From: Metopolophium dirhodum
Taxonomy: Eukaryota; Arthropoda; Insecta; Hemiptera; Aphididae
DNA: 64,000 bases
Reading direction: 5' to 3'
Assembly: GCF_019925205.1 (NCBI RefSeq)
Contig: NC_083561.1
Location: forward strand, 10,167,217 to 10,231,216
Part shown: positions 48,166 through 61,680 of the stretch, in pieces
How positions within the stretch are numbered: the first letter of the stretch is position 1
How the letters are laid out: the number at the start of each line of letters is the position of its first letter
Made by a program: the position numbers and the translations under genes
Notes under the pieces: model-generated
Seen by the model: only the letters and a program-made list of their open reading frames with translations
The model's database searches: none
Told to the model about the DNA's origin: nothing

Positions 48166-48345
48166 AACTATCCTCAAAAACTACTCGTTCGAATTTTAAT
48201 TTTCATACGTCAATATTTTCAGGAAAATTATCTACTAAATAATTTACAGTAGGAAAGGGGATTCTCATCCAGAAAACAGAAGTTTGTATCTCCGCTGGTC
48301 ACTCCTTAAGTGGTACAAAAATCTCAAAAAATTGAAAAATGGTCT
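48166..48345 (+). repeat. Dispersed repeat, copy 2 (partner at 2.0 kb)
   Basis: This copy carries ACAGAAGTTTGTAT, TCCTTAAGTG and TACAAAAATCTCAA in the same order and strand as 1985-2125, plus a diverged upstream part (TATCTACTAAATAAT, AGTAGGAAAGGGG). Confidence 0.6.
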
Positions 48346-49341
48346 AAATACTTACCTACCTAATTCATAAGCAATGTTTTTATGTCTTATGTCTTATGAT
48401 TTTTAGATGCGATAAATAATAGATATTATCATAGAATACACTTTAAACGAATATTCTTAAATGCTTACATTAACATCTCATTAAATTAATACAATTTATG
48501 AGGCAATATTGTTGTAAACATATTAAAACAACAATAGTCAAAAAGTTTTTAGACTTTTATGTATAATATAATTAGTGAATGCTTTAATAGGTAGGTACTT
48601 AATAATAGTTATTAAGAACGTGTCGTTAATCTTATATTAATACTATCAAAACGATCTTAATTTAGTTTACATTTTTACGAAAAAAGCTAAGATAATCTAC
48701 CTTTTTCAGTTTTATTTACTCTATATATTGGCAAGTTTTCCAGTTTCTAATGTAAGCCGCCCCTCTGAATCCATCACTCTCAGCCTGACACATCGTAAAC
48801 GATATTGGCTGCAGGAATATCAGAAGGGGTTTCCCGTTATTAAAAGGGACTAGGTACTATTATCCTGATAGTATAGGGAATAATTTTTCATTGAAACACT
48901 TCCGTATTAGAAAATGCGTTAATTATCGTCACCTAAATGACTTCTACATGTTATCGTGGAAATATATTTTTCTATTTTGTTTATGTTACCTGCATAATAT
49001 AACTTCATTTCCTTTGAAATTGGATTATACTTTAAATCTACATTTTCAAAGAATAACATTATGTTTTTACTTATTTTATCTAGTTTATATTTTCACAACA
49101 AATTTAAAACAGAAAAAACCTTTCAATTTTATTTTATTTTAATTTATAAGAATATAATTTAAATTTAGGAGATAAGAAAAGTTAGTTAAATTGCTTTTCC
49201 CAGCATATTTATAAATATAAGACTTTTTACATTATTTTAGGGAAACATATATTATATAGATATTTTATAAACAATTAACATGATATGAGGATTAAGTAAT
49301 AAAATTGAAGGCATTAAAATCAGAAAAATAGAAATTGCTAT
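48346..49341. other. Mostly AT-rich spacer
   Basis: A GC-richer patch lies at 48750-48850. The 83-codon frame at 48891-49142 is Phe/Leu/Tyr-rich and not recognisable. Confidence 0.45.
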
Positions 49342-49440
49342 TTAACCCTTTCATTGCTACAGTCGCATTTATGCATCCAACGTGTGGCACGCTGTAATGT
49401 TACAGACGCACATATGCGTCCTGTCATTTTAAAAATCAAC
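49342..49440 (+). mobile_element. Possible piggyBac-type terminus with subterminal direct repeats
   Basis: TTAA (49342-49345) is followed by CCCTTTCATTGC. Two 21-bp direct repeats follow at 49358-49378 and 49401-49421. They share TACAG-CGCA and ATGC-TCC and differ at about five positions. TTAA flanks, a CCCTTT start and subterminal repeats are typical of piggyBac-like elements. No right end was found within several kb, so this is a fragment or a coincidence. Confidence 0.4.
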
Positions 49441-51189
49441 AATAATTGCTATTTTTATTGATATGATAACATGAACATGTGGTAAATGATACGAGAAATC
49501 CAAAGATATCATAAAAAAATATAATAACAGTCATATAATAAAATTAATTAAAAGTTTTTTAAATTTATTATTATTGAAATTGAAAATTAATTTGAAAAAG
49601 TTGTCTGGGCTTTATAAAAGAAGATTGTTGATTAATTTATTATTTATCTTTTACGATTTCTGTTTTAAGCCAAACATTTTTCAAGTAAATACCTACGTAA
49701 TAATAAAAAAATGTAATGAAAAAGATTAATTCTGGTATTGTGAAGTATAAAGCTATCAAAAACTTTATACGTGCATGCAAAGTACTGTTTTCATAAATAT
49801 CACGATTATATTATCATATAATATAGAATTTTTTATTAGGAACTCTTAACTTCCTGAATGATAATAATATACCATAGGTACATAATAAATATCATTGAAA
49901 TTATTTAAAAGTAATGGGCGTCTTCTTAGGATTCTACACTACAGAATTCTGTTAATACTTTTACCATAATATACGGTGCCTACGCTAATACTACGATAGT
50001 GTCTGTCAGTCACCAGTTTTTGTCATTATTACAATAATTGTTGATTTTAATTAAAATACTATTCAACAGTATTATTAAAAATACCTTATCCTAGAGATTA
50101 TTATGGTAATTTAGAAACATTATTATTAATATTATTGTCTATAATAGAAAAACATGAAAAAATGTTTGCTAAAATATTTTGTACACCAGGTACCTAGCAA
50201 CCAGTAATTTTGTCATTTGTTGTTTGCAGATAAGTACGTTTACCATTTTAAGATCAAAAATAAAATTGATCATTTTAATTTAACTATGAATTTAATAATT
50301 TTATTTATTTATTTGATGTATAGACAAACTAGGAAGTTATGGCAATCGTATAAAATTTTAATTTGTTCACTGCCTTTCAATTGTATAGACAAAATACTAT
50401 ATTATGTTTGTGATAAATTAAATCATCGTACCTATTGTTCTTTTTTATTTCATATTTAAAAAGTTATTCGTTGCTATATAGTTTTTTTTTTCAATTATGA
50501 CTTTTTAGTACATAATTACTTCAATAGATATTTAATACTACTCAGATGTGTCGAGTAATGAATATATTAAATTAAAAATTATTTCAAATGAATTAATCTA
50601 TATAGGTATATTTACTATAATTATATTAATTACATTTAATTGAATTGTAATATATATTATTAATTTATGTACATTGTAAAATTGGATATTTTCAATTAGT
50701 TATTGATTAAACACAATTTTGTTTTTATTTAAATTTGTATTGATATTTATTATTACATATTTACATTTACTTATAAAGGTGAACTAATAAATATATACAT
50801 TATGAATCATATTTTTATTACTTGTTTCTTCGTCGTCGGATAGGCTAATATTAAATAAATTCCTGAAATTCTTGATAAAAAGATGCAGATCAATGTTTTC
50901 CTGATAATATTGTAAAAAAAAGAATCCGAATGCTATAAATGAAATATTATTGTTATCTGCTGATTCGGAAAAAGTGTGTCGAGTCAAACTAAAAGGAAAT
51001 ACACTAACGCATTGATGTTTCGAATAGTACCTATCACATAGAGTGTCGGACTTAAATATTGTAATACATTTGTATAATGAATCATATTAATTAATACAGT
51101 GATTCATTAAAATTTTATACAGCGAGTGAAATGTGTCTAAAAGGTTTAACTGAAATACATTTTACTTTGGTTTTCAAAGTCGTGTGATA
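49441..51189. other. AT-rich non-genic sequence
   Basis: I see no supported feature. The frames at 50217-50459 and 50784-50987 are AT-driven. Confidence 0.5.
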
Positions 51190-51900
51190 TATTATATGTT
51201 TGGCTGAGTGGGTTTCGTCGGTGATATTTACGCCTGAAATGGTGTCGTTAAAGGGGAAAAAACAAAATAAGGTAGTGCAACTTATAAAGACTACTGATAA
51301 CCACGGTAGAAAAATACGGGAAGTAGTGTTTTTTTAAAGAAAAAAATCGGCTTACGTGCCCCTTCAAAGAGCCAATGGTTACAGATTCGGATATAGCATT
51401 TTCGCTTTACCGACCGCCACAATCCGCTTATACCGGTGGTCATTTTATAGACATCTTGATCAAATACCCGATTCACGTGTGTATGCTCCCTCCTGCCGCG
51501 GACCCATTGTTGGCTTTTGATTGTATAGAGGCTCGTAATGTGTATGCAGTAAGTTATACATACCTACTTATTCAGCCGTTTGGATGATTAGGAATTATAT
51601 TACCGGGAATTAGGATATATTTTCAAAATGATAACTGTCACATCAAAGGAACGCGAAATTACTCGACGGAATAATAATGTTGTGGTGGTTTTATATTTCA
51701 AACGACGGTATGCCTATCATGATCCACCTGAACAAAACATCGGTGGATATATAAATATTATACGCGAGACGCGACCACATTCATTGAGCTTCATCAACGA
51801 TTTATTCGTGATAAATGGCCTAATAACGGGATGGGAAATTAAGAGGGTTTGGTTATTGTCTATACCTATATAGGCAAAGTTATGCCCTGTTATGCAATTA
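51190..51900. other. GC-richer island with several unassigned frames
   Basis: Plus frames 51375-51587 (YRPPQSAYTGGHFIDILIKY, then CMLPPAADPLLAFDCIEARN) and 51628-51873, and minus frames opposite them, are all open, so none is decisive. GTAAGT occurs at 51549 within the first frame, after TATGCA, so a first coding exon is imaginable. No promoter or homolog was recognised. Confidence 0.2.
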
Positions 51901-53639
51901 TTTTCATCTGATAATATGATATCTATTGATCTTAAGATTGAATTAACCATTAAAACCACAAAAAACCTTTACATAGGTACAATTTATTATTTTTGCCATG
52001 TTTAGTGCATAGTAAAAAATATTTTGTCCTGAGTTTCAATAATTATCGTAGGTGCGCATTATCCATCTAGTTTCAGTTTGCATTAGTGGATAGGTAAATA
52101 ACAAATCTTTGAAAACAGTATCTACTAATGGATTACTCCTCCTCGACAGTAGAGTTAAAGTTTATAACTGTATTTTTACGACGTGTGTGAGATTCAATAA
52201 TCTAATGGATGTTTGAATAATTAAACTCAAAGTTAAGTTCGAGTATTTTGAGTATTCTTATTGTACACATGCATAATTAATACCATTCGTATCTAATACA
52301 CATACACCTATACAATATTACATTTCATCAATAATTATAGAAATATACTTTATTAGTTGTTACAGTTAGTCTGTTGATTTATTAGATTACTATTTTTGAA
52401 TCAGATAGGTACATAATATAAATGATGATAAATATTTATTTACAAATACAATAGAATTTATGATTTAAATACAAAATAATATTACTGTAGTTTCTATTAA
52501 ATAATTATATTGTCGTATCTAATTAAACAGTATTTGATAGATGACTATTTTATAATACTGTATATTTTGTTAATTAAATATCTTCAAACTTAAATATATA
52601 ATATAAATGTTAACAATTAAATTAAATTAAGCTTGTAATAAATTGTATAGAATACTATTCTTAACAGACAATTTACATTTAATTTGATATTATCATTAAA
52701 CCAAAATATGGTTCAAGTTAAAGAGGTTGATATTAGATATTTTCTAATAGTTTTGAGATTTAATTAAAAATTAATTTGACTTTGAAAATTGAGAACAGAA
52801 TTTCTGTCTTGAAAAATTATGTTTTCTCAGAGCCCAAAGGTTTCATTCCAAGATGAAAAAAAAATCAGTACATAATTAAAAGTCCAAAGATTAGTAATTA
52901 ATTATTTTATTTTTAAATAATGATAAATTGATGTTTGAAGAATGTTAATTAATAAATTAAGAAAAGTTCATTAGGTATTTGAATGTAGTACCTATATATA
53001 ATTTAAAAAATGAATTGTTTAATCTTATCATAAAAATACAGTTTTCATTAAAATTTGAATATTTAAAAACAACACAATATGATTCTAATAATTAATAATT
53101 ATATACTTAGAACAAGATCAACTTAGAAATTAAAAAAAAATGTTTTGTTAAGGTCTATTAATTTACATTTATTAATTATTAAAATAGTATTTTATTTTGT
53201 ATTGACTTATTTTATATTGAACTTATTATAATAATTTGTATACTTATTTTTATTTTTTATTTATATGGCTCAAAACATAGTTTATCAAGTAATTATAAAT
53301 AATAACGATCAGTATACGGATACATTTATTTTTAATCATTGATACTACACGCACAATTATGATATTTATATCAATGTTAGTAAAGAGTATGATTAGTATA
53401 AAGTTATTTTTACAATTTTTGCCTTTAAAATATCCGATTCAAGTAAAATTTTACTGTAATTAAATACGATAACTGTTAACATAATTAATTTCACGATTTA
53501 AGAGAGTTTTTATAAACGGAAATAAGATAAAATAAATGACAGTTTTCACTTTTCAGTGGTGTGATGTAATACAGGTGTTGGAAAGTTTTTATTGAAAAAT
53601 CTCTAAAACACATTTGTCAGTAGGTTAAACAGAAAAGCT
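51901..53639. other. AT-rich non-genic sequence
   Basis: I see no supported feature in this stretch. Confidence 0.5.
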
Positions 53640-54126
53640 TTTATTTGGCAAACTTTGTTTCGTCCGGCAATCACATTCGCACGTACACACACATCAAAAC
53701 TCTCGGTGTAAGTTTTTCTTCCTTAGATCAAACGGTTCGTGAGCACTCGTGACGGATATCTATATTGACTATACATCAACGATTGCTGACCTTTGTCGGC
53801 TAAATCTTAACATCGTTCGATGAAGTTTTATTATGTAAATAGCAGTGAGAAGATATAATTTTTTGCAATATAGTCGTCATCGTCACCTACGTACAGAGTT
53901 AACACATTATAATTACCTACCGTCGGAATGGTTCCTTTATTGAATCGTATCTCCATCGCATATATTTATAGTTATTAATATTATACAGTTTATGTATCTG
54001 TTCACATAATACTTGTGCATCACTAACCTCGTGTCACCATTTCTCCTCATACCCGGTAAGGACCATTCATCCCCAGATCCCCGGGTTAGTATATGTATAT
54101 AATATATAATACGCCACACGCCGTGG

Positions 54127-54158
<32 letters not shown>

Positions 54159-54760
54159 CAGTAGGTATACACCGCAGTCGTATTGCTATACCATGTATAT
54201 ATGCCTAACCTTCCAGGGCCTGCAATAATTCCGTTCGTTAATCAAACTTAAAGTTTTGACGTTCAAACAGTCACTCAAGGATAACACGACGGAAGTAGCG
54301 GTGGTGCCATTACAAGAGCCGCCGTCGTCGCTTACCTTGCGTAATTATATAGACTTCGGTCGGTATATATAATAATTATACGCATATATGTGTATATGTA
54401 GATAGTTTGTTGGGTATTTATATATTGTTTAGTATATACCTACACTATATATAGACATAATGTGTAGAAACCACGTCTATGTACCTATACCACCGCAACA
54501 CGCGCGCTCGTCCCGATTGTCTTGCTGTCGATTAACACGCCTCCGCCAGTCCCGAAGAAACCTCCGCGGTCTTTTGGCAACTATGGTTATCCACATCCAC
54601 GCCTCCGAAGAGGGTTCTCCCCCCTCCCTCCACAACTACATTTACTATTTACCACGGTAACCTAATTCGACTTTTTACCGCACGTGGCCAATCACCGTCA
54701 TCGCCGTCTGTGAACGCAAATGTGTTTATAATGTTGTAATCATGTGATATAATTTATCTC
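53640..54760. other. GC-richer island with (AT)n, possible regulatory or UTR sequence
   Basis: CpG-containing sequence flanks an (AT)13 microsatellite at 54127-54153. CTTACCTTGCG at 54341 is a strong donor on the minus strand (CAAG then GTAAGC) but no exon is defined before it. The plus frame 54460-54660 is Arg/Ser-rich and unrecognised. GCCGCCGTCGTCG near 54320 is the GC peak. Confidence 0.3.
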
Positions 54761-57069
54761 TAATGTTCCCGCTTAAAGGTTAGGTGTTAAAAATAATAAC
54801 AATATTATTTTGATTGTCCTAAGGATATTTTAACGTTTATTGTGGAAAGCAATCCTGCGTCTTCAGTTCTTCACTTTTCTAAAGACAATAACTTATCTTT
54901 GAAGACTTATCAGGCTTCTTTCTGATTATCAGAGTTTTTTTTCTTAATGTAGGTACTCTAAGTTTTTTTAAAGAATAAAAAAATATTTAGAATATCATTT
55001 TTAAGCTCTTATTTTGTGTAATTTAATTCTATTCCACGTTTTTTGTCGAAATGTTGAAGATTTTATGTAAGAGAATGGTGCAAGGAATCATCGTTTTGTA
55101 ATTAATATTGATGTGCTGTTTAAACCATGCAATTACTATACAAAGTTTGACAGACGTGAAGCTATAAACTAATTTCCACAAGCGTAAATAATAAGATAAT
55201 TAATACTTGTTAGTTGTTATCTAAGTCGACGGTTAGACCTCTAAGGAATATGATCACGATGAGCTATTTTTGATTTCGGTCATAGGTTCCAACAAGTTAG
55301 GTTAGATTCAATGGCTATAATATATCATTTGCCATTAAATAGGAATGATATTGCTGTATTATGGGGTCGTATTGTAACGTTTTTTGTAAAATTGGATAGA
55401 AATAATAGCATTGAATTTTTGGGGTCATGGTCTGTCATATTTCACATCTATATATTTTAAAAGACAACCTCCATGTTTTTGGCCACTGAAAATGTACACA
55501 GATGATGAAGAGCTATATATCATTAGAACATTGTAAGAGGGAAGTTCGAACTTTTTCGCAACGATAATAATAAGTGACTGCTACCGAACGGATGGATATC
55601 AAAAGAGATAATCTGATTTTAACTAAGCACAATGGGGGTGTTAATTACTCCCATTTATTCCGCAGAGTTCTAGAAAGTTCCTCAATATTATAATAATTAA
55701 TATTATGTCTTCATTGCTTCTAGTAGGATCGGATTCACATACATTTTAACGCTGATATGATAGGTATCAACACCGTTGAGGCATAATTCAGTTAGAGTAA
55801 CTTTAAAGTATGAAAATAAAATAAATAAATTAGAATAAATCAATTCTATGAAATGATCGTACATCGTATCTATCGTATCAGTTTTGTTAGTTCTATATGA
55901 AAGTCAATACCGAAATCACGAAATGTATTGGGATACTAAGTTTTGTACACTTACGTTTTCCATATTATTAAATATTAACACTCACTCAGCTTAGGCATGA
56001 AAATTAACATCAGTAAACATAATGTGTATAGTAAATAAATTAATAATACGTAATAGTATTTATTATCTGTTCACGAATTTATGCGTTTATAAGATTGGTA
56101 TCAATTATTATCAAACACAATTTAAATTAGTTAATAAGCAGGAAATAATTAATATTTATTTGGAAAAATGTTTCTATTGAATTAAACGTATTATTCGATT
56201 TAAGTAGGTACCATAATATAGTACCATTGTAAAATTATTCATTTAATAAAAATCTATTATTCATTGTTATACTTCAAGTTTTTATATTATGTATGTATTT
56301 TACTTTTCAAGACTTATAATTAACTGAATTTGGTTTTATAATGTTTTTTTTTATCAAATCTTCGGTCTTTAGTTAAACCCACAAAATGTCTTTAAATCTT
56401 ACGAATTATGTTTAACTTTTCCCTTTTAAAAATAATTCTTAAAGGCATATTACATTATTTTCTACGAATTTATCAAACAATAAAAAGCGATCATAACTTT
56501 GGTTATTTTTAATTTAATATATTATGTAGGTATAGTTATCTTGTATGTTTATGTATACCTGTAAAATTGAATATAAAAATACCAATTAATACTCTAGCTG
56601 GCACTATATGCTATAATAAATTACAGTATACGTAACAATGTTGTTCCACAATATCTATTTTGATTGTCAGGTCCTATGTATAGACGATTGGTTTTTAAAA
56701 TGTGAAGTTTTCGTGAATAGGTTTCAATCGTAACATTATTGGCTTCTTAAGCTTCTTTTAAGTCTTCTGTATACGTCTAGTGCAGTTTTGTTTTCTAGAT
56801 TTCTTTAGTTTTCGATAATTATATTTTTCATGTAATGAGATACTCCATCCATTGAAACCTTTAAAATTGGAGAGTGAAAGTTGTTAGCGATGTCCCGTTA
56901 AGTTATATTACCTAATGCAATTTATTCTCAGTAACTACCTTACAAAATAATAAAAGTAAAAATAAAATTCAGAGTTCTTAATCTCAGTGTGAAATTGAAT
57001 TAATTTACAAGTTGGTTATTACTTTAAAAATTTGGTTATTGTCTTAATAATTGGAATTTCAAATTGGAC
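54761..57069. other. AT-rich non-genic sequence
   Basis: I see no supported feature in this stretch. Confidence 0.5.
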
Positions 57070-57264
57070 TCAATTAACAACATTAAATAACTGCAGAGAA
57101 TAATAAATTACATTTATTATGCGGATATTTCTTTGCAGAACAACTCTTTTAGGTACAAGCGGTATATATATATTTTTATGAACTTCTGTAACAGATTTTA
57201 TTTGTCTTCGGTTTATTTGGACTAATTGTGCTGCCCATTGTCCCACCTTGTTGTATTCCTTTCT
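57070..57264 (-). CDS. Candidate coding exon on the minus strand, unrecognised
   Basis: On the minus strand the acceptor tract TTTTTATTTATTTTAG ends at 57265. It is followed in phase 0 by RKEYNKVGQWAAQLVQINRR, QIKSVTEVHKNIYIPLVPKR and VVLQRNIR, then a more AT-driven tail to a stop at 57070-57072. The first 48 residues are basic and mixed, unlike chance frames here. There is no ATG at its start. No strong donor was seen, so it could be a terminal exon or a transposon remnant. No domain is recognised. Confidence 0.28.
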   Translation of the reverse strand, partial: RKEYNKVGQWAAQLVQINRRQIKSVTEVHKNIYIPLVPKRVVLQRNIRIINVIYYSLQLFNVVN

Positions 57265-60200
57265 CTAAAATAAATAAAAACTTTTCATCAACTATAAACT
57301 GCTCGTTTTCAGAAATCTTATCTCTACTTATTTGAATATAATTTACATTTTGAATTGTGAACTCTCATTCAAGTGTCGGAGATTTTAAGAGAATGTTCGA
57401 TAATTGAAAAAAAATCCAGACCGAGGCTATATTTTCGTACAGTAGTGTATTTAAACATTTGATTGGATAGTTTTACAGCACTGCGTCTCGCTTCGGTCGT
57501 CTTCTCGATCCACAGAACAATAAAGGTACCTAAACTTTCTGTGTAATTATTTTGAATATTAATGTGACAATATTACCGTATTCGAAAAATGGTTCTCATT
57601 TGAACTTAATTGGCATAACGTTTTCGAAATTTCGTTCCCAACGGGTGGGCTTTTTTTGAATCTAAGCATTAATTTGTTTTATTTTTTACTTAAATTTAGG
57701 TCCACAAATAGTTGTATAAATATTATCATATACATTATACATACGCACAATGCACAGTAAATTACTATTTTATAAATTATAATTTTTACATAGGTAGGTG
57801 TATTTTATTAAAAGCTAATTTTGTTATACATTGAATTCGAATTCTATGCAACATGGAAATATTAAACTTTTATAAAAACTTAAATTAGCTTTTAAATCGT
57901 GTACACATTTCAAAATTATTCTTAATGTATTTTATTACTTTTTAATATGTAAACTAAATTTATGAGTACAAAAGATTTGTATCTTTTATAAATATTATGA
58001 GAGTTAAATTAAAACAATGACACACAAGATTTATAATTATTATGCAATGTACAACTTTAGCTTTAGCTTATTCAACAGAAATATCAAAAACAAAATAATG
58101 TTATCTTCTACATACTACATCGTAAACAAAATGTATAATATACGTAATTTAGTATAACACGTACCATACAGAACCTAACTTAACCATATCTGAATGTTAT
58201 TGCTATATATACAAAAAACCACTTAACCACTAAGCCATTAATTGTTACATCCAATATTACAGATTGTACACACGAGATACGCATATAAAAAGCTAAAAAA
58301 CCATTACTGATATACATTTTGAAATACTCGGCACTAAATTCTGTAATTTCTGTAAACACCACTTTCTATTATATATTTTCCACTAAATTAATTTAAAAAA
58401 GAAAATTGACAATTGTTATTGGAATCTACTGATGATTTGAAACAAAATGTGTCAAATCATATTGTAATCAATTTTTTTTTCTTTATCTGTCCCTATAATA
58501 TTATGTATACAATGTAAAAAAATTTGATACTTGAGTGTAACTTGAAATTCTTGGATTCCTACACGAGTTTTCTCACTGAGGCATTGGGGCCCAAGTATTC
58601 ATGTATTGATATAATATGCGATTAAGTTATATAAATTAATAAACATAATATAATTATTATTTCATAATATTATACTTGTCCCGATGAATATTGTTTAATC
58701 AGTATTTATGATTACAACAATAACATTATGAAATATGTTGCATGTTCTATACATTTGAATATGAGAGCATGTAATAAAATATTAAGTGTATATTGAAAAA
58801 AAAATGTAAGCCATTACACAAAAGTTTAAAAAAATTAACACGTTTGTTACCCTTTTCGGGACGTTATAACATTATTATACAGTGTACTGATAATTCTCGT
58901 ACTTGACTTTTGTCACGCACGAACACCGAGATTTGCATATCGCAACAATTCACGAAACATTAACAATAATCAGTGCTTTATCTTATTAAATTATAAACAT
59001 GTACCCAGTAAACATAATATTGTAAAAATGTTTTCGGAATAATAATATTTAATATCAAACAATGTAACAAAAGAAAACAGAGTGGTGCATCCGACATTTT
59101 TCCCATTGAATATTATGTAATATTATGTGTGAGTTCAAAAATTGCTGCACGTCATACGTATATAGCGGTATAGCCAAGAGGGTAAGTATTCTGTACATGA
59201 TTATACGAAATCGCCTTGTTTTAAAGTATGTAGTTGATATTATTCACAAGCCGTGCGTGTTAACGTAAAGCAACTGTAATGATATAACATCGTTAAGCTT
59301 ATAATATTATATTTGACAGCGTATAGAGGCTGATCATCTACATTTCGTCGAAGGCAAAAATCGCCCAATGCGTCACACTCATTTTCATAATAGATTATAA
59401 TATGAATTATGAAGCATACTTACTGTTTTAATAAAAACCTATTGAAATTTTTCAACAATAATAGAATAATATTGTTTTATGAAAAGAATACGTATATAAT
59501 TTAAACGTTGCTACGTATATACTATTTTAAGTACATAAATTATAAAATGTTTTTGAATTGAAATCCAGCACACCGAAGTTTTGGTAGTGTAATAAAAAAC
59601 TTCATTAAAATTATTTATTATGCTTTAAAAATGCGATCAAATAAATTATTATTTTCATTATTTAGTATGTTTATATAAAAAACAATTACTGATAACTTTT
59701 CAGAAATACATTATTATAGCGTCTGTAGTAAAAACAAATACATAGTATATAATATTACATGGGTACCTATATATCATAATATATAATATATAATATTGTG
59801 CACATCATCATAAGCCCATTAAAAATGCTTTAACAGTAAGTCTGGATTTCAGCAGATGTTTTTGTGGGAGTTAAGTAAGTTTTGAAGATCTATGACTTGT
59901 ACGAGCCATACACCCAACGTAATGTTAATGATGCAACATGTAAGGAACGATAAATATATTTCAAAAATAACTATAGGGCTTATAGTATTAACAAACTAAA
60001 ATGTATAATAACTTGAAAAGTATGTTAATTCAGTATTATATTATTTTATTATAATAAATTATTATAATCTGTAGAAGATAGACAATATTTGTTCTGGTAT
60101 TCAAGAACTATTAATTGATCTATGGAAATCTATTCTTGACTTTTATTGAATTAAATTATTACCTCTTAAGTTTGAATATTTAATATTGTTGAAATATATT

Positions 60201-60440
60201 TAATTCAGAACTCTTTGGATCCTGAATGTTCAGGTTACAACGCTACGCCTATTATGGCAATAATAATACAGTTCTTAGCTGACACTACTTTGAGTATTTT
60301 CTTTTCGGCGTTTATAGACGTTGGAAATCCCACTCTCAACTTACATTTTTATAGTATAATTTAATATTATTAAATTCACCATGGTAGAAGGTCAAGATTA
60401 TCGCAATTAAAAATAATGGTAGAATAAGAAATTCGTCGGG
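57265..60440. other. AT-rich non-genic sequence
   Basis: I see no firm feature. At 59180 AGAGG is followed by the donor GTAAGTATT, preceded by a 48-nt open stretch (FKNCCTSYVYSGIAKR), but the acceptor in front is poor. Confidence 0.45.
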
Positions 60441-61680
60441 TTTATAGTTCGTTTACAAATTACGTACAATACGTCAACTAAGGTTCTCCGAAGACCTATT
60501 GTATACAAATGAGACATTCCGTAAGCCCAAGCGTAATATAATACATATATACAAATACCTTTGTATGCTGCGAAGCGATTTGTCCTTGTTAACAACAATA
60601 GCAAAGGACTTTGCTCGAGATTTGCCAAACGTTCCTTTGCTGGCAGCACCCTTTACACGTGGTCACGTGTCCCCCCCAAAAAATAAAATTAGAGGTCTTG
60701 GCATACAATCGATTGTGCAGAGGTTCTTGTCGAGACGTTTCCCGAGGGTATTGTCCTGCGACCACGCAGTTATATTGTATTATTATCTGGTGACGATTGA
60801 TATTCGTCAAGTTTGTTTCGTTTTTTTCTTGCACGTGGCACAATACGTCCGATTCGTACAGCTCGTGTGTTTTTATATTTTTATTATTTTCCCCCAAAAC
60901 TCGTAGTATACCAACGAGTATAAAATATTATGCCACCTGTAAAAATTCAAGGAGTCGTCGCGTTTCATTGATAACGGATTCAGCGCTTGCTATTCCGGGA
61001 AAATAATATTATCGTGGACGAAAAATGGTGGAAAACTTAAATAACGACTATAACACTGCGCCGGGTTTTCAGTGAAAGTGATTTGGCTACCCTACCGTGG
61101 GTATATATAGGTACATAAATTATCCAGAGACCGGAGTTAGTACAAGATCATCAGCCACTGGTCTTATAGGGTGTGGAATAACGGTGCGATGCGTACCATA
61201 AGCATGATATTATTATTATTATTATTATTATACATGAGTTGCCGATGGTTTCAAACTAAATGCCGAAATGAATCGGCGATAATAATAGTAATTGTAATCG
61301 GTCGACGGAAAACAGAAAATGTCAACAATACACTGGGTTCGACTGGTGGATTTAACATTAAAGGCCGGAAATTGAGTGAGAGGAGTTTTAAAAATACAAC
61401 CCTCTGTGTTTTATAATAACCAGATGTTAATGGTTTCGCGTATTTATATTTGAATTATCATTGTCTTCGCCGTGGTACATATTATATACGGTTCCGTCCG
61501 GTGATGTCAGAACGAATAACTGCGTTTTTATTTCGGGTTATTTTAGTCGTTTGAACACAACATTTCACTTACGTTCGAAAAGTTCAATTCTGCTATTATT
61601 TACAGTGATGCTCATTCGGTCCGTGACGTTTATGTTCGAATTCGCTGTCGATAATCCATTCAATTTTGATCTATAATAGA
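60441..61680. other. GC-richer island with overlapping unassigned frames
   Basis: Frames of 60-135 codons overlap on both strands, with no recognisable domain. ACACGTGGTCACGTGT near 60655 carries two E-box-like words. TATATATA at 61102-61109 precedes an 81-codon plus frame (61171-61416). Its Leu run (from a TTA microsatellite, 61209-61231) mimics a signal peptide. I do not support a gene here, but a promoter or UTR exon is possible. Confidence 0.25.

Noticed and set aside
59133..59180. 48-nt open stretch before GTAAGTATT
   Set aside because: The preceding AG has no polypyrimidine tract, so only the donor is convincing.
60499..60906. 135-codon plus ORF
   Set aside because: Four other frames of 60-102 codons overlap it on both strands in a GC-richer patch. 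No domain is visible.
61171..61416. 81-codon ORF with an apparent signal peptide after a TATATATA word
   Set aside because: The Leu run comes from a TTA microsatellite. TATA-to-start spacing is not convincing and no polyadenylation signal follows closely.
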